64,000 nt of DNA, from NCBI GenBank assembly GCA_030524675.1, contig JAUNGE010000002.1, forward strand, positions 1-64,000. The letters run 5' to 3'. The notes beneath the pieces were generated by a model. That model searched no databases. It saw only the letters and a list, made by a program, of their open reading frames with translations, and was not told the DNA's origin. The stretch is from a bacterium (GTDB taxonomy: Bacteria; Bacillota; Clostridia; Lachnospirales; Lachnospiraceae). Below are positions 17,778 through 25,780 of this stretch, piece by piece. Numbering within the stretch: the stretch's first letter is position 1; each line of letters opens with the position of its first letter. A program made the position numbers and the translations under genes.

Positions 17778-18215
17778 ATGGCGACATATTATTGGCTTGC
17801 AGCTTTTGTGGTGCTGCTGGTGATTGAACTGGCGACGATGGCCCTCACGACGATCTGGTTTGCGGGAGGCGCGCTGGTGAGTTGTCTGGTTTCCATTGCC
17901 GGCGCAGGAGTGAAGGTACAGCTTGTAGTATTTGTTGTAGTATCTTTTGCACTTTTGATTTTCACCAGACCGTTTCTGATGCGGCACGTCAATGGACATC
18001 TGAAAAAAACAAATGTTGACAGCCTGATTGGAAAAAGAGCGCGCGTCAGCTCTGTGATTAACAATGAGCTTGGCGTGGGAGCGGCAGTTGTGGGCGGACA
18101 GGAGTGGACAGCGCGTGCACAGAGGGATGAGGATATCATTGAAGCGGAAACACAGGTAGAGATTGTTGGGATTCATGGGGTAAAACTGATTGTAAAACGA
18201 ATGGAGGAAAAATAG
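17778..18215 (+). CDS. NfeD-like membrane protein
   Basis: 145 residues from the ATG after AGGGAGGAGG. There are two or three membrane helices in residues 3-70 and a soluble OB-fold-type domain at about 80-145 (LIGKRARVSSVINNELGVGAAVVGGQEWTARA). NfeD proteins are the standard genomic partners of SPFH/stomatin proteins, and the next gene, one base further on, is one. Together they are thought to build or regulate flotillin-like membrane microdomains. This is the short form without the ClpP-like protease domain. Confidence 0.9.
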   Translation: MATYYWLAAFVVLLVIELATMALTTIWFAGGALVSCLVSIAGAGVKVQLVVFVVVSFALLIFTRPFLMRHVNGHLKKTNVDSLIGKRARVSSVINNELGVGAAVVGGQEWTARAQRDEDIIEAETQVEIVGIHGVKLIVKRMEEK

Positions 18216-18216
18216 T

Positions 18217-19170
18217 ATGAGTAGTGCAGCAGCAGGTTTGACAGGTTTTTTCATCGTTATGGTACTGCTTGTGATTGTGCTGGCAATTTTGGCTTCCTGT
18301 ATCAGGATTGTACCGCAGGCGCATGCAATGGTTGTAGAGAGATTGGGCGCTTATCTGGGTACATGGTCTGTAGGGGTTCATTTCAAGATGCCTTTTGTTG
18401 ACCGTGTGGCAAAGAGGATTATCTTAAAAGAGCAGGTCGCAGATTTTCCACCGCAGCCGGTTATCACAAAAGATAATGTTACGATGCAGATTGATACAGT
18501 TGTATATTTTCAGATTACAGATCCGAAACTGTACACATATGGCGTTGAGAATCCGCTGATGGCGATTGAAAATCTGACAGCGACAACACTCCGAAATATC
18601 ATCGGTGATCTGGAGTTAGACCAGACGTTGACTTCCAGAGAGACCATCAATGCGAAGATGCGCGCATCTCTGGATGTGGCAACAGACCCATGGGGAATCA
18701 AGGTAAATCGTGTAGAATTGAAAAACATCATTCCGCCAGCTGCAATCCGCGATGCAATGGAGAAGCAGATGAAGGCAGAGCGTGAGAGACGTGAGTCCAT
18801 CCTGAAGGCAGAAGGCGAGAAGAAGGCGACTATCCTGGTTGCAGAGGGTAAGAAACAGTCCGTGATTTTGGATGCTGAGGCAGAGAAACAGGCAGCCATC
18901 CTGAAGGCAGAGGCGGAGAGAGAGAAGATGATCAAAGAGGCAGAGGGCCGCGCTGAGGCGATTTTGAAGGTGCAGCAGGCGAATGCAGATGGTCTTCGCT
19001 TTATCAAGGAGGCCGGTGCGGATAATGCAGTACTGCAGCTGAAAGCTCTGGAGGCGTTTGCCAAGGCAGCAGACGGCAAGGCAACGAAGATTATTATTCC
19101 ATCCGAGATTCAGGGAATTGCAGGGCTGACAAAATCTTTGGTAGAAGTGGCAGTAGAGAAAGAAAAATAA
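18217..19170 (+). CDS. SPFH/stomatin-like membrane scaffold protein
   Basis: 317 residues. One N-terminal membrane helix (about 5-28) is followed by an SPFH/PHB domain (RIVPQAHAMVVERLGAYLGTW, TKDNVTMQIDTVVYFQITDP, MRASLDVATDPWGIKV). An alanine/glutamate/lysine-rich coiled coil (about 190-265) and a short tail complete it. Members oligomerise on the inner face of the membrane and recruit proteases or lipases. It is directly coupled to the NfeD gene (one-base gap) and has its own terminator-like hairpin after it. Confidence 0.93.
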   Translation: MSSAAAGLTGFFIVMVLLVIVLAILASCIRIVPQAHAMVVERLGAYLGTWSVGVHFKMPFVDRVAKRIILKEQVADFPPQPVITKDNVTMQIDTVVYFQITDPKLYTYGVENPLMAIENLTATTLRNIIGDLELDQTLTSRETINAKMRASLDVATDPWGIKVNRVELKNIIPPAAIRDAMEKQMKAERERRESILKAEGEKKATILVAEGKKQSVILDAEAEKQAAILKAEAEREKMIKEAEGRAEAILKVQQANADGLRFIKEAGADNAVLQLKALEAFAKAADGKATKIIIPSEIQGIAGLTKSLVEVAVEKEK

Positions 19171-19222
19171 GAGACACAAGATAAAAATAAAAGGTAGAAT
19201 TGTAAAAGTGATGTAGTATGCT

Positions 19223-19266
19223 AAGGAGGACGATGCAAGATATGCAGCAGCGTTCTCCTTTTGCTT
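19223..19266 (+). terminator. Terminator of the NfeD-SPFH operon
   Basis: AAGGAGGACG pairs with CGTTCTCCTT (one G-U type mismatch), then TTGCTTG. It separates the pair from the patatin gene. Confidence 0.65.
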
Positions 19267-19359
19267 GTGAAGGGATGAGTCGTATCCTAGGAAATGACCG
19301 AGCGTGGATTGAAACAAAAAAGCAGCCAAATATCAGGAAACAGGAGAAGGAGAGTGTGT

Positions 19360-20502
19360 ATGGAGCTTAAAATTGACCGTTCTAAATCGTATGGATTGGT
19401 ACTGGAAGGTGGAGGCGCAAAAGGAGCGTATCAGATAGGTGCCTGGCGCGCTTTAAAGGAGGCAGGAATTCATATTCAGGGAGTGGCAGGTACTTCTGTC
19501 GGGGCTTTGAATGGCGCAATGATTTGCATGAATGATTTGGAAAAAGCGCAGTATTTATGGGAAAATATCAATTATTCCAAAGTGATGGATGTCGATGACG
19601 ATATTATGGACAAGCTCAGAAAAGGAAATTTTAAGTCCCTTCATGTGAAGCGAATTTTAAATGAGGGGTTTAAGGTCTTGAGAGAGGGAGGAATTGATGT
19701 TACGCCGCTGAGAAAGCTGATTGACATGACCGTGGATGAGGAGAAAATTCGCAAATCTCTCTGTGAATTGTATGTTGTGACCTATTCTCTGACAGACCAT
19801 AAAAAGCTCTATGTCAATGTCAAGGAAGCAGGTCCTGGCATGATGAAAGATATGCTGTTGGCGAGTGCATATTTTCTCGCATTCAAGAATGAGACTTTAC
19901 ATGGAAAAAAATATACAGACGGCGGCGGCTTCAACAATGTGCCGCTGGATATTCTGGTGGAAAAGGGATATGAAAATATTATTGTGATTCGGATTTACGG
20001 GCTGGGAAGAGATAAGGAGCGGGATGTGGAGATTCCAGAGGGAACCAATGTGTATCACATTGCTCCGAGACAGGATTTGGGTGGTATTCTGGAGTTTGAC
20101 CATAAGAAATGCAGGCGGAATATGGAGATGGGGTACTATGATGCGAAGCGTTTTCTGTATGGTCTGGAGGGCCGCTTTTATTATCTGGATGCGCCTGTGT
20201 CAGAGATTGCCTACGTAAAGAGATTGCTTGCAAGAAATGAGATTGTATTGCTGTGGATAAAACTGGAAGGGTTTGTGGAGAAAGAGAGTGCGCTTTCTGG
20301 ACTGCGTTATGGCACAGAGTATCTTTTTCCGGCATTTGCAAAGCTTTTAAAATTGAAGGAAAATTGGACATATAAGGATTTATATTTGGCGATGTTGGAG
20401 GAATTGGCAAGGTATTACAGGGTTCCAAGATTTCGGATTTATACACTGAAGGGACTGAAACATGAGATACTGCTGCGGGCAAGGCAAGCGGGGGACATGT
20501 AA
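19360..20502 (+). CDS. Patatin-like phospholipase
   Basis: 380 residues from the ATG after GGAGAAGGAG. The patatin hydrolase domain (residues 8-260) has the oxyanion loop EGGGAKGAYQIG, the nucleophile serine in AGTSVGALNG and the dyad aspartate in YTDGGGFNNVP. The C-terminal 120 residues are unassigned. These enzymes hydrolyse acyl chains of membrane phospholipids. Its position next to the NfeD/SPFH pair could mean a role in membrane remodelling, but a terminator lies between them. Confidence 0.92.
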   Translation: MELKIDRSKSYGLVLEGGGAKGAYQIGAWRALKEAGIHIQGVAGTSVGALNGAMICMNDLEKAQYLWENINYSKVMDVDDDIMDKLRKGNFKSLHVKRILNEGFKVLREGGIDVTPLRKLIDMTVDEEKIRKSLCELYVVTYSLTDHKKLYVNVKEAGPGMMKDMLLASAYFLAFKNETLHGKKYTDGGGFNNVPLDILVEKGYENIIVIRIYGLGRDKERDVEIPEGTNVYHIAPRQDLGGILEFDHKKCRRNMEMGYYDAKRFLYGLEGRFYYLDAPVSEIAYVKRLLARNEIVLLWIKLEGFVEKESALSGLRYGTEYLFPAFAKLLKLKENWTYKDLYLAMLEELARYYRVPRFRIYTLKGLKHEILLRARQAGDM

Positions 20503-20772
20503 CATGATTTTTGGAATGTAGAATGATGGATGGAGAACAGGAAAGAACAGAATAGGGAAAATGGAGCGGATATAGAATTGAGAAAGAAAGTCTTGCGAAG
20601 GACTTGTTTTCTGGATAGAGGTTTTGGTAGAATGGATGTGCAGACAGTTGGGAGGGCGAATATGCTTGCCGACCTGTCTGCCATCTGCAAGTTTATGTAA
20701 ACTGAAAGCTGTGAAAAGAAAAAACAAGGACAGACAGGTAAAAAACAAGAAGAAAGAGCAGGGAGTGAAGAA

Positions 20773-21081
20773 ATGTACAGACAGGAAAATAAGAGAAATA
20801 TAAGAAAGACAGCATTTTCCATTGACATGATTAATATTGTGATTGGTCTGGTGATTGTGCTGTTGGCAGCGGTCTCTTTTTTTAATCCGGAAGACCATAT
20901 GCTGCTGCTTCCGGTGATTTTTTTGCTGGGAGCCGTTTTAAATCTGATAAATGGAGTCTATGGATTTTCCAGAAGCCAGAGAGATATGAAGAAAAAGGTT
21001 GGGGCGATTGTGCAGTGTACAGGAGGAATTCTGCTTCTGGGGATTTTTGCACTGAGCAGTTTCAGTATTTGGTGGGGATAG
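20773..21081 (+). CDS. Small three-helix membrane protein of unknown function
   Basis: 102 residues. The basic N-terminus precedes three hydrophobic helices (about 20-37, 45-62, 80-99) with a basic loop (SRSQRDMKKKVG) between the second and third. It resembles an uncharacterised Lachnospiraceae DUF family whose number I cannot fix. It is preceded by GGAGTGAAGAA. No motif suggests catalysis. Confidence 0.7.
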   Translation: MYRQENKRNIRKTAFSIDMINIVIGLVIVLLAAVSFFNPEDHMLLLPVIFLLGAVLNLINGVYGFSRSQRDMKKKVGAIVQCTGGILLLGIFALSSFSIWWG

Positions 21082-21232
21082 GATGGCAGATAAAAAATGC
21101 CCTCTGCATGTTTCTGAACGAAGAAATAAAAGACAAATAGAAGAATAGAAGAGACGGAGAGAGGACGAAGAGAAGAAAAAAGAAAAAGACGGAAAGAAAG
21201 ATAAGAGGAAAGGCGGCAGGAAAAAGATACAT

Positions 21233-22072
21233 ATGGATGAGAATGTGAGATGGACAGAGCCAGGATGTGAATTGAAGGCTGAATTGGAAGATATGGAAAA
21301 GAGAAACCGGCTGAAATGGATGGGACACTGCTTAAAATACTGTGAAGAGATTGATTCTACAAACACAGAGGCGAAGCGTCTGGCTGCGTCTGGCGCATGC
21401 CATGGAACCGTGGTGGTGGCGAATCGACAGACAGCGGGAAAAGGACGGCGTGGCAGAATGTGGGAATCTCCGGCGGACAGTGGAATTTTCATGACATTTC
21501 TCCTTCGGCCAAAGGTAGATGTACAAAAAATTTCCATGCTGACTTTGGTCGCAGCGCTGGCAGTTTCAAAGGCTGTCAGCGAGGAGACGGGCTGTATCTG
21601 CCAGATTAAATGGCCAAATGATTTGGTGATGGATGGAAGGAAAATCTGTGGAATTTTGACAGAGATGGGAACTTCTGGAAGTCAGATACAGTATGCTGTG
21701 GTGGGAATTGGCATCAATGTGGGGCAGCAGGAATTTCCAGAGGAGTTGAGAGAAAAAGCGACCTCTCTCTGTATGCAGACGAAAACTCCTGTATCCAGAG
21801 TCAAATTGATTGAGCGGGTGCTGGAAGCGTTTGAGAAGTACTATGATGATTGGGCTGTTCATGGAGATATGCGGCTTCTGCGCAGGGAGTATGAAGGGCA
21901 GTTGGTGAATCTGGGAAGAGAAGTGATGGTGCTGGCGCCTGAGGGAGAGTATCCAGGTGTTGCGTCAGGCATCTGCGACACAGGGGAGCTTCTGGTGAAG
22001 ACAGCGGACGGCAGTGTGAAAAAGATTTTGTCAGGAGAAGTGTCTGTGCGGGGCGTATATGGGTATGTATAA
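21233..22072 (+). CDS. birA: Biotin--[acetyl-CoA-carboxylase] ligase
   Basis: 279 residues. The catalytic domain begins near residue 35 (EEIDSTNTEAKRL). It has the biotinyl-AMP loop AGKGRRGRMW, IKWPNDLV, and a C-terminal SH3-like segment (REVMVLAPEGEYPGVASGI). It transfers biotin to the BCCP subunit. The first 35 residues are too short for the DNA-binding helix-turn-helix of bifunctional BirA, so it is a group I ligase without repressor function. The exact start is uncertain because several Met codons exist in a purine-rich leader. Confidence 0.93.
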   Translation: MDENVRWTEPGCELKAELEDMEKRNRLKWMGHCLKYCEEIDSTNTEAKRLAASGACHGTVVVANRQTAGKGRRGRMWESPADSGIFMTFLLRPKVDVQKISMLTLVAALAVSKAVSEETGCICQIKWPNDLVMDGRKICGILTEMGTSGSQIQYAVVGIGINVGQQEFPEELREKATSLCMQTKTPVSRVKLIERVLEAFEKYYDDWAVHGDMRLLRREYEGQLVNLGREVMVLAPEGEYPGVASGICDTGELLVKTADGSVKKILSGEVSVRGVYGYV

Positions 22073-22195
22073 TGGAAGAATAGAGGAATAGAGAAAGTAA
22101 TATAGAGCAGCAGACTGGAAATACAGAATAAAATGTGAAATTGCAGGAAAACAATATCAGAAAATCAGCAGCCATAAAGTGAGGAGACACGCAGT

Positions 22196-23518
22196 ATGAA
22201 GAACGGCAGTACGAAGAATGGCAATACAAAGAATGGCAGTAAGAACAGCAGTATTGTTAAAAGGAGTACAGTAAAGAGCAGCGGCATAAGCAGCAATATA
22301 AAGAAAAATGCTGTGAAAAACAATAGTATTAGGAATGGTTATATAAAGGAAACCGGCACAAAAGACAGCAACGGTAAGGCAAAATGTCCGGTATTTGGAA
22401 AGTGCGGAGGATGTCAGTATCTGGATGCAGAATATCAGGAGACGCTTCGCATAAAACAGCAGGAGCTGAAGGAATTATTTGGAAAATCATATCGTGTACA
22501 TTCGGTTGTGGGAATGGAAAATCCGTATCATTACCGGAATAAAGTACATGCAGTATTTGACCATGACAGAAAAGGTCAGCCGATTTCCGGTGTTTACAGG
22601 GAAGGAACCCATGAGGTTATTCCAGTAGAAGAATGTCTGATTGAGGATAAAAAATCAGGTGAGATTATTCAGACAGTCAAAGGATTATTGAAGTCCTTTA
22701 AGATTCGGACATACGATGAAGACACAGGATATGGGCTGCTGCGCCATGTGCTGGTTCGCAGAGGTTTTGCCACAGGGCAGATTATGGTGGTGCTCGTGAC
22801 AGCGTCTCCGGTATTTCCGTCGAAAAACAATTTTGTCAGGGCTCTGAGAGAGAAACATCCGGAAATCACGACGATTGTGCAGAATATCAATGGGCGTGGC
22901 ACCAGCATGGTTCTGGGAAATAAAGAACATGTTCTGTTTGGCAGAGGATATATTGAGGATGTGCTGTGTGGATGCACATTCCGCATTTCTTCCAGATCCT
23001 TTTATCAGGTAAATCCGGTGCAGACAGAAAAATTGTACCAGAAAGCATTGGAGCTGGCAGAACTGCAGGGAGTTGAGAGAGTGGTGGATGCATACTGCGG
23101 CATTGGAACCATTGGAATTATTGCGGCGAAGAAAGCAAAAGAAGTGATTGGAGTGGAACTGAATGCAGATGCCGTGCATGACGCAGTTATCAATGCAAAG
23201 CAAAATCACTGTGAGAATATTCGATTTTACTGTAAGGATGCTGGAGATTTCTTGGTAGAGATGGCAGAGCAGGGCGAGCATGCAGATGTGGTGATTTTGG
23301 ACCCACCGAGAAGTGGAAGCACAGAGACCTTCATGGACTGTGTGGCAAAGCTGGCGCCAAAAAAGGTGGTGTATGTGTCATGTGGACCGGATACTCTGGC
23401 GCGGGATTTAAAATATTTTGCAAAACTGGGATATAAGGGGACAGAAGTGTTTGGATTTGATTTATTTCCATTTACGAAGCATATAGAGACAATTATCTTA
23501 CTTTTTAATACGCCGTGA
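22196..23518 (+). CDS. RlmD/RumA-type RNA (uracil-5-)-methyltransferase with an unusual N-terminal tail
   Basis: 440 residues. Residues about 64-440 are a TrmA/RumA enzyme with iron-sulfur ligands CPVFGKCGGC, a SAM site (VVDAYCGIGTIG), LDPPRSGS, and the catalytic cysteine in VYVSCGPDTL. It methylates U in 23S rRNA or tRNA. Residues 1-62 are a low-complexity Asn/Lys/Ser-rich tail built from imperfect KNGS/KNGN repeats, replacing the usual short TRAM domain. The start is secure because GAGGAG lies just upstream. Such an extension could be an RNA-binding tail or a recent repeat expansion. Confidence 0.92.
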   Translation: MKNGSTKNGNTKNGSKNSSIVKRSTVKSSGISSNIKKNAVKNNSIRNGYIKETGTKDSNGKAKCPVFGKCGGCQYLDAEYQETLRIKQQELKELFGKSYRVHSVVGMENPYHYRNKVHAVFDHDRKGQPISGVYREGTHEVIPVEECLIEDKKSGEIIQTVKGLLKSFKIRTYDEDTGYGLLRHVLVRRGFATGQIMVVLVTASPVFPSKNNFVRALREKHPEITTIVQNINGRGTSMVLGNKEHVLFGRGYIEDVLCGCTFRISSRSFYQVNPVQTEKLYQKALELAELQGVERVVDAYCGIGTIGIIAAKKAKEVIGVELNADAVHDAVINAKQNHCENIRFYCKDAGDFLVEMAEQGEHADVVILDPPRSGSTETFMDCVAKLAPKKVVYVSCGPDTLARDLKYFAKLGYKGTEVFGFDLFPFTKHIETIILLFNTP

Positions 23519-23561
23519 GCAAGAAATAAATGAGAAGTCTCATTTGCAAGGAGTCAAGAAA

Positions 23562-24740
23562 ATGAAAAATCAATATGATAAAACGATTACAGCCTGCTTT
23601 GCAGCATATATCGTACAGGCTGTAGTCAACAATTTTGCGCCGCTGCTGTTTTTGTTTTTTCAGAGAAAGTACCAAATTCCTCTTTCTCAGATTACGCTTC
23701 TGGTGACATTTAATTTTGGAATACAGCTATTGATCGATCTTCTTTCTGTTGGATTTATAGATAAAATAGGGTATCGTGCATCCATGATTATGGCTCATAT
23801 TTTGTCTGCCGCAGGTTTGATTCTTCTTACGGTTTTGCCGGAAATTTTATCGGTTCCGTTTATCGGAATTTTGATTTCTGTAATGATTTATGCGATTGGA
23901 GGGGGACTTTTAGAAGTTCTTGTCAGTCCGGTTGTGGAGGCATGTCCTTCTGACAATAAAGAAAGGGCAATGAGCATGCTTCATTCTTTTTATTGTTGGG
24001 GGTATGCAGGGGTTGTACTGATATCAACATTATTTTTTTATACAGCGGGTATTGAAAATTGGGCAATTTTAGCAATTATCTGGGCGCTGATTCCGATTGG
24101 AAATGCTTTTGCTTTTACAAAAGTTCCGATAGCGCCGTTGCTCAAAGAGGGCGAATCAGGACTAAAATTAAAAGAACTGCTTGGAATGAAGGTATTTTGG
24201 ATTTTGCTGATAATGATGGTATGTGCAGGAGCAAGTGAGCAGGCGGTAAGCCAATGGGCTTCTATGTTTGCAGAGAAGGGGCTTGGAATTCCTAAAACAG
24301 CAGGTGATTTGGCAGGACCGATGGCGTTTGCAGTTTTGATGGGTATTTCTAGATTGTTTTATGGCAAATACGGAGATCGTATTCATTTGGAGCGATTTAT
24401 GATTTATAGCAGCTGCTTGTGTATTTTGTCTTATCTGGGAATTTCTCTTTTACCTATTCCGCAGCTTAGTTTGGTTGCCTGCGCTGTCTGTGGATTATCA
24501 GTTGGAATTATGTGGCCAGGAACTTTCAGCAAAGCATCTGCAGCTTTGCCCAGAGGTGGAACCGCAATGTTTGCATTGTTGGCTTTAGGAGGAGATTTAG
24601 GGTGTTCGGGAGGACCTACATTGGTTGGGATGGTGTCAGAGGCGTTTGGGGATAATTTTAAGATGGGAGTTTTGGCAGGTATTATTTTTCCAGTATTGCT
24701 GCTGGCAGGAATGATTCTTTGCAGGCAAACGAACAGATAG
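23562..24740 (+). CDS. Major facilitator superfamily transporter
   Basis: 392 residues with about twelve membrane helices, from the ATG eight bases after AAGGAG. Features include a DLLSVGFIDKIGYR-type A-like motif after helix 2, and a mirrored region in the second half (SRLFYGKYGDRIH). Substrate unknown; the overall look is of the fucose/sugar-permease-like branch. It is separated from rlmD-like by 43 bases and may be co-transcribed. It ends at a terminator. Confidence 0.85.
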   Translation: MKNQYDKTITACFAAYIVQAVVNNFAPLLFLFFQRKYQIPLSQITLLVTFNFGIQLLIDLLSVGFIDKIGYRASMIMAHILSAAGLILLTVLPEILSVPFIGILISVMIYAIGGGLLEVLVSPVVEACPSDNKERAMSMLHSFYCWGYAGVVLISTLFFYTAGIENWAILAIIWALIPIGNAFAFTKVPIAPLLKEGESGLKLKELLGMKVFWILLIMMVCAGASEQAVSQWASMFAEKGLGIPKTAGDLAGPMAFAVLMGISRLFYGKYGDRIHLERFMIYSSCLCILSYLGISLLPIPQLSLVACAVCGLSVGIMWPGTFSKASAALPRGGTAMFALLALGGDLGCSGGPTLVGMVSEAFGDNFKMGVLAGIIFPVLLLAGMILCRQTNR

Positions 24741-24900
24741 AGGGAAGAGACGGATTTGCAGCAGAATGGAGAGACGATGGAATCCTAGATACACGAAAAA
24801 GCAAAAGATGGTAATGTTATGTTGTGATGTGTGGCGAATAGAACTAAAACAACAATAAACCGAAAAAAATGAAAGACAGATTTATTTCAGGAGAGAATGT

Positions 24901-24932
24901 TGCAAAAGAGATTTTGCAGCCTTCTTTTTTTG
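24901..24932 (+). terminator. Terminator after the MFS gene
   Basis: TGCAAAA-GAGA-TTTTGCA hairpin followed by GCCTTCTTTTTTTG. Confidence 0.7.
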
Positions 24933-25004
24933 TAAGGCAGCAAATGGCTAGTAGTAAACAGACAGGGAATGTGATAAAATAAAATTTAAAGGGAGATTGG
25001 AGAG

Positions 25005-25550
25005 ATGGAACACAAGTTAAATTTTGAATCTTTGAAGAAAAATGTGATGGATGTGATAAAAGAATCCCAGATGAAACTGGGATACAGCAGAAATGCTATT
25101 GGACTGTACTATCAGCTGGATTCGCTGAATTGCCTGCTGGATGCAGATATGGATGAGGCAGATATGAAACAGGCCTTGCAGGAATTTGCCATGTTTGTGA
25201 GGGAAGAGCTGGGGAATATCTCGATATCGGAGAGCCGTGCGAGATTTTGTATCCGAGTTCCAGAAGAGGGCGTGCAATATGTGCACGAGAAAGTAGAAGA
25301 TTCTGGATTTCTCAGAGAGTTTATTGAGACAATGCGGGGCTGTGGCCTGAATCTGGAACGTATTTTGCGTGTATTCTATCACTATTCAGACAAAGTAATC
25401 TGTGAGAAAATAGAGAATGAGGAGTTTGATTATCTGATTTATTTTGAGGATGGAATTCCGGATGAGTTTTGGTATTGTGTGAAACTGGAAGGCGGCCATG
25501 CAATATACCATCGCTTTACCTCGAAAGAGTACGAGAAATTTGGTTTTTGA
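25005..25550 (+). CDS. Conserved protein of unknown function (DUF3877-like)
   Basis: 181 residues, soluble, acidic, mostly helical. The N-terminus (SLKKNVMDVIKESQMKLGYSRNAIGLYYQLDSLN) and the C-terminus (EFDYLIYFEDGIPDEFWYCVKLEGGHAIYHRFT) look like a Lachnospiraceae family I recall as DUF3877; the number is from memory. No catalytic signature. The start follows GGGAGATTGGAGAG. It is upstream of a DUF262 protein but separated by about 230 bases. Confidence 0.65.
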   Translation: MEHKLNFESLKKNVMDVIKESQMKLGYSRNAIGLYYQLDSLNCLLDADMDEADMKQALQEFAMFVREELGNISISESRARFCIRVPEEGVQYVHEKVEDSGFLREFIETMRGCGLNLERILRVFYHYSDKVICEKIENEEFDYLIYFEDGIPDEFWYCVKLEGGHAIYHRFTSKEYEKFGF

Positions 25551-25601
25551 GAGATAAAAAAGAAAGAGAAAGATAGAGAAAGATAGAGGAAGAGGACAGC
25601 G

Positions 25602-25688
25602 ATGCGGATGACTTGGGCGATAAATAAGGATGATTTTGACGGATTGCTGGAATGGCGTACGCAGCTTTATGGCAATTCAACAAAATAA
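25602..25688 (+). CDS. Possible 28-residue peptide or gene remnant
   Basis: A short frame starting ATG CGG ATG (MRMTWAINKDDFDG...) after a GAGGACAGCG region. It lies in the gap before the DUF262 gene. The content (Trp, Asp, Phe rich) is protein-like, but nothing is recognised. It may be the truncated start of a lost gene. Confidence 0.25.
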   Translation: MRMTWAINKDDFDGLLEWRTQLYGNSTK

Positions 25689-25780
25689 GGGAGGATTGAA
25701 ACGATACCGGAACCGATATATGAGGTGATGGAAAAAGGAACCGGTAAATGCTAGACGATACGAGAAGGGAGTATAAGGTG

